Positions 1 through 5,548 of a stretch of DNA of 13,646 nucleotides are shown one piece after another (the stretch's first letter is position 1; each line of letters begins with the position of its first letter). The stretch is from UBA6987 sp045617825 (GTDB lineage: Bacteria > Bacillota > Clostridia > Lachnospirales > Lachnospiraceae), in assembly GCA_045617825.1 (NCBI GenBank), contig JAZLJI010000050.1, forward strand, positions 1 through 13,646, given 5' to 3'. Both the position numbers and the translations under genes were made by a program. The notes beneath the pieces were generated by a model that searched no databases, was not told where the DNA came from, and saw only the letters and a list, made by a program, of their open reading frames with translations.

Positions 1-365
1 CGCTGCGGTCGGATTTTTCGGCAGCCGAGACAGTCGCGAGAACGCCTTATGCGTTCTCGTTCGAGTCTCGGCTCGTTCGGCGGCAGGGAATCCGCCTCAC
101 TCGGCCGAAGCCTCCCTTGCGGCTGATGGGGGAACCACAAGGGCAATGCCGCGTCGGGTTCGCTCACGCGGAGCTGCTGAATTACTTGCGGCTGACGGGG
201 AAGCCACGCGGGCCATATCCCTGCGGCGATATGTGGAGGGCCCGTTGGCGGTACATGGGCCTGGAGCTTCGGGAGGAGGCCGCAAATGACGGTTTCCGAA
301 AGTCATTTGCGCCGAGCCCTGAGCGGAAAGGCATCAGCCTTTACGCGAATGGCGAGGGTGCCTCC
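1..365. other. Non-coding hairpin-rich region
   Basis: No credible gene is present; open frames here lack ribosome binding sites and family motifs. Several strong inverted repeats are visible. A two-tier hairpin spans 23-73: outer arms AGCCGAGAC (23-31) and GTCTCGGCT (65-73), inner arms CGAGAACGC (37-45) and GCGTTCTCG (51-59), loop 46-50. A 10-bp stem CGCAAATGAC/GTCATTTGCG lies at 281-290/302-311, and AAAGGC/GCCTTT at 327-332/337-342. Positions 207-230 are an inverted copy (one mismatch in 24) of 414-437 inside the repeat array, and 240-252 looks like a decayed array tail. I infer that this is the flank, or an older decayed part, of the repeat array that follows. Confidence 0.6.
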
Positions 366-976
366 GGGAGAAGTGACCAGGGCCATAGCGTACCGCCCGG
401 GCCCGGAGCTTTCATCGCGGCAGGGATATGGCCCGCGTGGCGGTGAAGATTCCGAGGTATGCCCGCGTGGCGGAAAGGTCGTGGCGGCGAAGCCCGCGGA
501 GCGATATAAGTCACTGGCGGGAGAAGTGACCAGGGCCATAGCGTACCGCCCGGGCCCGGAGCTTTCATCGCCGCAGGGGTATGGACGCGCGGCGGCAAAG
601 CGAAAGCAGTGCGGTCCGCGTGGCGGTGGAGCTGCCGGCGGAAGAAGTGCGCAGGCCCATAGCGTACCGCCCGGGCCCGGAACTCTCATCGCCGCCGGGG
701 TGTGGCCGCGGGGCGAAAAAGCCGCCGGGGTGTGGCCGCGGGGCGAAAAAGCTGCCGAGAGCGGCCCGCGGGGAGACAAAAATGTGAGAGCATAGCCACA
801 GGAGTGAAATAATTGGCCGGCGGGAGAAGTGACCAGGGCCATAGCGTACCGCCCGGGCCCGGAACCCTAATCGCCGCAGGGGTATGGCCGCGGGGCGGCA
901 AAGCGAAAGCAGTGCGGCCCGCGCGGCGGTGAAGATTCCGAGGTATGCCCGCGGGGCGGAAAGGTCGTGGCGGCAT
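366..976. repeat. Hierarchical repeat array: 65-bp heads with 30-bp tails
   Basis: Four units begin at 366, 519, 640 and 822. Each opens with a closely similar 65-bp head (GAAGTGACC near its start, then a CCCGGGCCCGG core). Exactly 65 bp after each head start comes a tail with core GCCCGCGKGGCGG that repeats every ~30 bp. Tail cores start at 431, 461 and a degenerate one at 492; at 584 and 614; at 705, 735, 764 and a degenerate one at 795; and at 887, 917 and 947. The counts are therefore 3, 2, 4 and 3. The final tail of the first three units is cut to 26-27 bp before the next head. In unit 1, GGGCCATA (380-387) and TATGGCCC (427-434) could pair across the head; unit 4 keeps seven of these pairs. 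Unit spacings (153, 121, 182) are not all multiples of three, so no reading frame is kept and the array is best read as non-coding. The array ends at the A-run of the terminator at 977. Confidence 0.8.
691..750. repeat. Perfect 30-bp tandem duplication within the array
   Basis: Positions 691-720 and 721-750 are identical over all 30 bases, beginning GCCGCCGGGG and ending GGGGCGAAAAA. This is one array tail copied without a single change, whereas other tails differ from each other at many sites. It points to a recent slippage or unequal-exchange event. Confidence 0.95.
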
Positions 977-1010
977 AAAAAACCACCGCTTTGCGTTTGC
1001 AGCGCGGTGG
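977..1010 (-). terminator. Intrinsic terminator, minus strand
   Basis: CCACCGC (983-989) pairs with GCGGTGG (1004-1010) around a 14-nt loop. On the minus strand the stem is followed directly by six T residues (the A-run 977-982). It would stop transcripts leaving the DeoR gene before they enter the repeat array. Confidence 0.7.
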
Positions 1011-1084
1011 CTAAAGGGGCAGGGATCCGGAAAGTATTTGATAGTATGCCTCAAAGCAGAAGCAGAAGACCTCGCCGCATAAAG

Positions 1085-1114
1085 AATACCCGTGGGGCGA
1101 CCCACGGGTATTTT
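1085..1114. terminator. 12-bp stem-loop after the DeoR gene
   Basis: AATACCCGTGGG (1085-1096) and CCCACGGGTATT (1101-1112) form a perfect 12-bp stem with a GCGA/TCGC tetraloop. It begins about 10 bp after the stop codon of the DeoR-family gene. T-rich sequence flanks the stem but the minus-strand U-tract is weak (CTTTAT), so the stronger terminator at 977-1010 may act as a backup. Confidence 0.65.
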
Positions 1115-1123
1115 GAATACGGA

Positions 1124-1873
1124 TCACAGCACGCGCGTCCCGGCGGCCTCGGCCTCTCTGGCCAGATCCTCCGGCAGCGGGGCATCGGAGATCAGGACGT
1201 CCACGTCCTTGAAGGCGGCAAAGGTGTAAGGCAGGATCGCGCCGAATTTGCTGGAGTCGCAAAGCAGGATCACCTGATGGGCCTTGCGGATCACCTTCTG
1301 CTTGACCAGCATCTCGCTTTCCTTGCCGCAGACGAAGCCGCTCATGGGAATGAGGCCGGAGGCGCCCAGGAAGGCCTGGTCGATGTTGACCTTGTCCAGA
1401 TCGTCCAGGGTGGTCTGCCCGGAAGCGGCAAAGTTGACCCGGTTGATCTTCCCGCCGCAGAGCGTGATGGACGGCCGGTTCAGGCGGCAAAGCTCCACCG
1501 CGGTATTCGGAGCCGTGGTGATGATATCCATATTGACGTCCTGCAGATGATTGGCCATGGCCATGCAGGTGGAGCCGGCGTCCAGGAACAGCGCCGAGCC
1601 GGGGCGCACCAGAGTGGCGGCCTTCTTGGCGATGATCTGCTTCTCCCGCACGTTCAGCCGGGACCGGACGCCGAAAAGAGGCTCGCTGTTCAGCTGGGAG
1701 CCTCGGGCACCGCCTCTGACCTTCACCAGGATGCCCTCCTCCTGAAGATCGTCGATGTCCCGATGCAGGGTCATCAGAGAAACGTTGGGATAGAGCTCCC
1801 GCAGCTCCCTGAAGGATACGTAGTTATTTTCCAAGATCAGTGCACGGATATGGTCCTGACGGCTTTCTTTCAT
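1124..1873 (-). CDS. DeoR/GlpR-family transcriptional regulator
   Basis: This is a cytoplasmic repressor of 249 residues, the usual family length. The N-terminus carries the DeoR helix-turn-helix (about residues 5-57); the recognition segment VSLMTLHRDIDDLQEEG and the following VRGGA are family hallmarks. The C-terminal sugar-phosphate-sensing domain (about 75-235) shows DAGST (98-102), TTAPNT (119-124), CGGKIN and CDSSKFG. These regulators normally bind a phosphorylated sugar intermediate and release DNA. The start is supported by GAGG 10 nt upstream. The gene stands alone: no sugar kinase or phosphotransferase gene is adjacent, so its effector and targets are unknown. Repeated TTCACATT-like boxes over its promoter suggest autoregulation, which is inference. 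Confidence 0.93.
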   Translation of the reverse strand: MKESRQDHIRALILENNYVSFRELRELYPNVSLMTLHRDIDDLQEEGILVKVRGGARGSQLNSEPLFGVRSRLNVREKQIIAKKAATLVRPGSALFLDAGSTCMAMANHLQDVNMDIITTAPNTAVELCRLNRPSITLCGGKINRVNFAASGQTTLDDLDKVNIDQAFLGASGLIPMSGFVCGKESEMLVKQKVIRKAHQVILLCDSSKFGAILPYTFAAFKDVDVLISDAPLPEDLAREAEAAGTRVL

Positions 1874-1909
1874 GGCAGTGTGACCTCTCTTTGTTATTTA
1901 TCATTGCAG

Positions 1910-1978
1910 TTCACAAATCATAACAATTATATAACATGAAAATGTGAGAATGTCAACAATTTATTGTGATAATGTGAA
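1910..1978 (-). promoter_or_regulatory. DeoR gene promoter with repeated operator-like boxes
   Basis: On the minus strand TTGACA (1951-1956) is followed after 17 bp by TATATA (1928-1933), or after 19 bp by TATAAT (1926-1931). On the plus strand the box AATGTGA occurs at 1941-1947 and 1971-1977, ATTGTGA at 1963-1969, and an inverted TTCACAAAT at 1910-1918. The boxes overlap and flank the promoter, and the first two are 22 bp apart, about two helical turns. This fits cooperative repressor binding, most simply by the DeoR protein itself. The region is strikingly AT-rich compared with its surroundings. Confidence 0.7.
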
Positions 1979-2080
1979 AAACATATCATTTTAACATTAG
2001 ATGAAACATCACCATGGTCAGGCAAAGCCCCATGCCCCCGTGCCCGCGTGACGGATCACCGCCCCGGGGGCTGACGGAGC

Positions 2081-3031
2081 CTAATCACCGACAGCGATCA
2101 GGATATTCATGTTCCGCACGCTGCCGTCGGCGATCCCGTCGTTGACCGAATAGGCGTGCTTTTCCAAGTCGCCGCAAATGGCCTCCGTCAGGCCCTTCTC
2201 CCGGAGTCGCGAGACCGTATCCGCCGCGATCTCTTCGATAGCGGCGTATTTCCGCTGGGCGGCCGCGTCATCGCGGTTGTCGCAAAGCAGCAGGAGAGAC
2301 AGCTTATCCGCCAGCGCCTCCGTCCCGGTCAGCTCCCGAAGCGCGCGGAAGCTCCATTTGTAATACGGCATATACCTGCCCTGCAGCAGGAAGACCGTTT
2401 TCATCGCGGCCGTCACGAATTCCACACAGGCAAGCTGCGCGGCCTCCGGCTCACCGTGCTTCATGCAGCGCATGAAATTGTATTGGCCGGACTGCGCCAT
2501 GAGCAGAAGATTTCCCGCCAGGCGCTTCCGCCGGATATCCTCCGGCATGGCACTCAGCCTTTCTCTGATCCCGGTAAATTCGCCGTAGTGATCGAAGAAC
2601 ACCTCGCCATTCACCGCCTCTGCCAGGGCGTGATCCGGAAGCCGCAGCCACTGCAGGACCGTCAGGTCGGCGTTTGCCGAGCCGATCGCCCGCAGATAGA
2701 AATCCTCGGTCCGGATCACCCCGTTCCGGCTCCCGCCGACAGGAGACAGCTGCAGGCGCCTGACCCCGGCATATTCCTTCGGAAGCCTGGCGTAGGCACG
2801 CTCCAGCTGAAAAGCGCGCCGGCGGTCGACGACGTCCTCGCCGGGAAGAAAAAGGCAGAAGCCCGGCTCAAAATCGTGATCCCGGGAGAACTCGTCGTCA
2901 TATCCGAAATGCTCCGAGCCGCTTCCCACGAAGCCCGCGGCAAGGAAGGGCAGGATATCGGCAAATTCGGACTCCAGCATGGGTCTGCCGAATTCTTCAA
3001 AATAGCCCCGCGCGATCTCAAGTCCGTTCAT
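2081..3031 (-). CDS. DUF4037 nucleotidyltransferase-fold protein
   Basis: The protein has 316 residues from the ATG at 3031. I chose this start because GGGAGA lies just upstream, and the longer open frame would overlap the upstream gene by over 100 bp without a ribosome site. Residues 35-54 carry a nucleotidyltransferase-like signature: GSGS (36-39), then GYDDEFSRDHDFEP with acidic residues D51 and D53 in the metal-binding DxD position. This arrangement is typical of DUF4037. The rest is mainly helical and without recognised motifs. The start overlaps the end of the TPR gene by 14 bp, so the two are almost certainly co-translated. What it modifies (nucleotide, small molecule, protein or RNA) is not known. 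It could be a MazG/MNT-type or antibiotic-nucleotidyltransferase-like enzyme, but nothing here decides that. Confidence 0.75.
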   Translation of the reverse strand: MNGLEIARGYFEEFGRPMLESEFADILPFLAAGFVGSGSEHFGYDDEFSRDHDFEPGFCLFLPGEDVVDRRRAFQLERAYARLPKEYAGVRRLQLSPVGGSRNGVIRTEDFYLRAIGSANADLTVLQWLRLPDHALAEAVNGEVFFDHYGEFTGIRERLSAMPEDIRRKRLAGNLLLMAQSGQYNFMRCMKHGEPEAAQLACVEFVTAAMKTVFLLQGRYMPYYKWSFRALRELTGTEALADKLSLLLLCDNRDDAAAQRKYAAIEEIAADTVSRLREKGLTEAICGDLEKHAYSVNDGIADGSVRNMNILIAVGD

Positions 3032-3836
3032 GGATCTCCCTCGCTCTCCGGTCCAGCTCCCGCTCGGTAAGAAAATACCCGTAATACCCGAAGACGGGAG
3101 CGCATTTTTCGCAGATAAAGGCATAGTAGCCGTCTCTCGGCAGCTCCTCCGCGTTCAGCAGCTCCTCCGCCCGCAGCAGATACTGCTCGATCTCTGCTTC
3201 TCCCGCCTCGGGCCCTGCCTCGGCGCGGACGAGATCTGCCAGGTTCAGGCAGGTGACGGCGACCTCGAGCGAGCCGTGTTTCTGCTTTTCCATGACGCTG
3301 ACAGCCCTTTGGAACAGCTCCCTCGCCTCGCGGAATTCCCCGAGATCGGTAAGCGCCAGGGCCATGTTGTTGTACAGCCCGCCGAGCCTTTCGTCATCGC
3401 GGTCAAGGGCGCCTTCATAGATCGACCTTGCCCGGCGATAGAGCGGCAGGGCCTCTGCGGCCTTTCCGAAGGCCTTATAGCCCGTCGCGGCATTGATCAG
3501 GGTCGTGGCGCAGGTGACCGTATCCGCCGTGTCGGGAGGATCCGCCAATGCAAGCGCTTCGGAAATGGCAGCGAGGCATTCGGGGCCCCTGTCCGTTTTG
3601 CGGTACAGCCCGATCTGCTCATTGAGCAGGGCCAGCCGGCCGCGGCTGTCGTGACACGCCTCCGCCTCCGAAAGCCAATACCGCAAATGCCTTTCCGCCG
3701 CGGCATAGTCGTTCCGGTCCAGATAAGAATCCAGCTTGTCCAGGATCCGTCTGAGCGGAAGGGAAGCCTTCTCCGGATGCATGTTCAAAAGGCACCGGGG
3801 CTCTTCATAATCATCCTTTGACAAAAAATCATTCAT
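3018..3836 (-). CDS. Tetratricopeptide-repeat protein
   Basis: This is a soluble protein of 272 residues built of helix pairs. The clearest TPR units are about residues 110-143 (NAATGYKAFGKAAEALPLYRRA), 151-184 (NNMALALTDLGEFREARELFQRA) and 190-228; weaker ones lie at 43-100. The C-terminus has a CxxC pair (C242, C245) followed by an aromatic segment FGYYGYF. TPR arrays are protein-binding scaffolds, and with the overlapping DUF4037 gene downstream this is plausibly the partner or targeting subunit of that enzyme. The Shine-Dalgarno before the ATG at 3836 is weak (GGAAAAA far upstream), so the start is less certain than the frame. No signal peptide or membrane segment is seen. The function is unknown. 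Confidence 0.75.
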   Translation of the reverse strand: MNDFLSKDDYEEPRCLLNMHPEKASLPLRRILDKLDSYLDRNDYAAAERHLRYWLSEAEACHDSRGRLALLNEQIGLYRKTDRGPECLAAISEALALADPPDTADTVTCATTLINAATGYKAFGKAAEALPLYRRARSIYEGALDRDDERLGGLYNNMALALTDLGEFREARELFQRAVSVMEKQKHGSLEVAVTCLNLADLVRAEAGPEAGEAEIEQYLLRAEELLNAEELPRDGYYAFICEKCAPVFGYYGYFLTERELDRRAREIHERT

Positions 3837-3936
3837 AACAGGAACGTTTTTCCTTGTGCGTAATTCTTTTTCCCGGGGGATAAGGCTTCCGATCCCGCTT
3901 ATCCTTCCCCGGATCCCGTAAGATCCCGTAAAACAG

Positions 3937-3980
3937 AAAATACCGGGAAGAGCATCTCTGCTGATCCCGGTATCTCTTTT
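3937..3980. terminator. Intrinsic terminator after the ABC ATPase gene
   Basis: ATACCGGGA (3940-3948) pairs with TCCCGGTAT (3965-3973); inside the loop AGAG (3949-3952) and CTCT (3956-3959) can extend the structure. On the minus strand the stem is followed by TTTTC (A-run 3937-3940). On the plus strand TTTT also follows (3977-3980), so it can work in both directions. Its main job should be to end the minus-strand ATPase transcript. Confidence 0.8.
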
Positions 3981-3984
3981 GCCC

Positions 3985-4075
3985 TTATGCTGCTGCGAAT
4001 GGTTCGGGAAGCACTTCCTTATCGATGCGCAGCGTCACCAGGCGATTTTTCTGCGGAAGCTTGGGCTCAGAACTC
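3985..4075 (-). other. Coding-like tail in the +1 frame after the ABC ATPase stop
   Basis: Shifted +1 relative to the ATPase, an open stretch starts just before its stop codon and runs to a TAA at 3985-3987, just short of the terminator. It reads WSSEPKLPQKN, then RLVTLRIDKEVLPEPFAAA. It has ordinary codon choice and no start codon with a ribosome site. It may be the remains of a longer C-terminus lost by a frameshift, or chance. I do not call it a gene. Confidence 0.3.
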
Positions 4076-5251
4076 CAGGTTCAGGCCGGTTTCCTTGCTG
4101 AAAGCATGAGCTACGTTGCCGTCGAAGATGACGTTCAGCTGCTTGCCCATCGGGAAGGAGGTGTTCAGACCTTCGGTAGGAACGATGATGATAACGTCCT
4201 TGCCTTCCATGGTGACGTGCAGGTGAACGGAGGAGCCCATCAGCTCGGATACGTCTACGGTACCCTTGATGCCGTTGGCATCGGTCAGCTTCAGGTGGTC
4301 GGGACGAACGCCCAGGGTGATCTCCTGCTCAGCTACGTTCTTGGCAGCCAGACGAGCCTGCTTGGCTTCGGAAAGCTCCACAGTCTGTCCGCCCAGCTCA
4401 ACGGCGTATTTGCCGTTCTTCTTAACCAGCTTGGCATCGAAGAAGTTCATCTGAGGGGAGCCGATGAAGCCGGCTACGAACAGATTGCTGGGGTGATCGA
4501 ACACTTCCTGAGGAGTGCCGACCTGCTGGATGAAGCCGTCGCGCATGATAACGATACGGTCGCCCAGGGTCATAGCTTCGGTCTGGTCGTGAGTTACGTA
4601 GATGAAGGTGGTATCGATCTTCTGACGCAGCTTGATGATCTCAGCACGCATGGCGTTACGCAGCTTAGCATCCAGGTTGGACAGAGGTTCGTCCATCAGG
4701 AATACCTTAGGGCTACGTACGATAGCACGGCCGATAGCTACACGCTGACGCTGACCACCGGACAGAGCCTTGGGCTTGCGATCCAGGTACTGGGTGATGT
4801 CCAGGATAGCGGCAGCTTCCTTAACCTTGGCGTCGATGGTAGCCTTGTCTACCTTGCGCAGCTTAAGGGAGAAAGCCATGTTCTCGTAAACGGTCATGTG
4901 GGGATACAGAGCATAGTTCTGGAATACCATGGCGATATCACGATCCTTGGGAGCGACATCGTTCATCAGCTTGTCGTCGATGTACAGCTCGCCATCGGTG
5001 ATCTCTTCCAGACCGGCGATCATACGAAGAGTGGTGGACTTACCGCAGCCGGAAGGACCGACCAGAACGATGAATTCCTTATCCTTGATGTCAAGGCAGA
5101 ATTCCTGAACGGCTACTACGCCTTCTTCGGTGACCTGCAGATTTACCTTCTCCTCGTGCTCTACCTCGGCACCCTTCTTCTTTTTCTTCTTCTTGGAAGA
5201 TTCGGTGTTGGGGTAAACCTTCTTGATGTTCTGTAAACGAACAGTTGCCAT
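4067..5251 (-). CDS. ugpC: Sugar ABC transporter ATP-binding protein (MsmX/MsmK/UgpC type)
   Basis: This is the cytoplasmic ATPase of carbohydrate importers, 394 residues. The motifs are complete: Walker A GPSGCGKST (65-73), Q-loop Q111, signature LSGGQ (163-167), Walker B VFLMDEP (183-189), D-loop SNLD (191-194) and H-loop H221, then the C-terminal regulatory beta-domain from about 240. No permease or binding-protein gene is adjacent. By analogy with MsmX/MsmK and MsiK, this suggests one ATPase shared by several sugar importers. An unusual insertion of about 30 residues (about 15-44) with seven lysines in a row (20-26) separates the first beta strand from the rest of the ABC domain. No Shine-Dalgarno lies close to the ATG; the nearest GGAGG is 22 nt away. 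The N-terminal MATVRL fits the family, so the start is right. Codon use is less G+C-biased than in its neighbours, as in highly expressed genes. Confidence 0.95.
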   Translation of the reverse strand: MATVRLQNIKKVYPNTESSKKKKKKKGAEVEHEEKVNLQVTEEGVVAVQEFCLDIKDKEFIVLVGPSGCGKSTTLRMIAGLEEITDGELYIDDKLMNDVAPKDRDIAMVFQNYALYPHMTVYENMAFSLKLRKVDKATIDAKVKEAAAILDITQYLDRKPKALSGGQRQRVAIGRAIVRSPKVFLMDEPLSNLDAKLRNAMRAEIIKLRQKIDTTFIYVTHDQTEAMTLGDRIVIMRDGFIQQVGTPQEVFDHPSNLFVAGFIGSPQMNFFDAKLVKKNGKYAVELGGQTVELSEAKQARLAAKNVAEQEITLGVRPDHLKLTDANGIKGTVDVSELMGSSVHLHVTMEGKDVIIIVPTEGLNTSFPMGKQLNVIFDGNVAHAFSKETGLNLEF

Positions 5252-5457
5252 GTTTCTGACCGTGACAGCCAGGCCTCCGCCTATGGGCTGCCTCGCGGCA
5301 TCTTGGCCGCTTTACGGCAGGTCTCCACACTGCCGCACCGTCGGTCTGACGGGACATCTCCTTTTCTTTAGGCCGCTTTCGCTCATGAGAGTGGAGTGAT
5401 GACGAAGCGGTCGAAGTTAGATGGAGTCAGTATAACACGGGCGGCGCGTTTTGAAAA
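5252..5457 (-). promoter_or_regulatory. Promoter and structured leader of the ABC ATPase gene
   Basis: On the minus strand TTTTCA (5452-5457) precedes TATACT (5429-5434) by 17 bp, with an extended TGT before the -10. Transcription should start near 5422, giving a leader of about 170 nt. Three stem-loops lie along it: an imperfect one between 5373-5381 and 5403-5410, CGGCAG/CTGCCG at 5315-5320/5330-5335, and GCGGC/GCCGC at 5295-5299/5306-5310. There is no proper ribosome site next to the start codon. I could not match the leader to a known riboswitch class. Confidence 0.6.
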
Positions 5458-5488
5458 GACTTTTTTTGTGAAATACCGCAGAAATCAC

Positions 5489-5517
5489 TTGTACTTTTTC
5501 GGGGGCCGTGGTAGGAT
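5489..5517 (+). promoter_or_regulatory. Sigma-70-type promoter of asd
   Basis: TTGTAC (5489-5494) and TAGGAT (5512-5517) are separated by exactly 17 bp. The start site would be near 5524, giving a short leader of about 25 nt that includes the ribosome site GGGAGG 5-6 nt before the asd ATG. Confidence 0.65.
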
Positions 5518-5548
5518 AGCGGAAAAATTTCTATGAGGGAGGTTCCTT

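Noticed and set aside
303..842. 179-residue minus-strand frame (and the 169-residue plus-strand frame at 286-795) with PRGHT-like repeats
   Set aside because: Created by the 30-bp array period. The array heads fall in different frames (spacings 153, 121, 182), there is no ribosome site, and both strands are open at once, as expected for G+C-rich repeats.
366..976. CRISPR array
   Set aside because: Repeats are 65-bp heads with 30-bp tails in direct abutment, the intervening sequences are related to each other rather than unique spacers, and no cas gene is present.
884..1939. 351-residue plus-strand frame
   Set aside because: Runs antisense through the DeoR gene and its terminators; no start signal or family motif.
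1990..2080. Terminator of the DUF4037 gene from long imperfect GC arms (GTCAG..CTGAC)
   Set aside because: Stem is interrupted and no U-run follows on the minus strand.
4025..5236. 403-residue plus-strand frame
   Set aside because: Antisense shadow of the sugar ATPase gene, whose motifs are complete on the other strand.
5091..5357. 88-residue minus-strand frame in the ATPase leader
   Set aside because: Its AAGGAG directly touches the ATG with no spacing, and most of the frame overlaps the ATPase gene out of frame with no recognisable domain.
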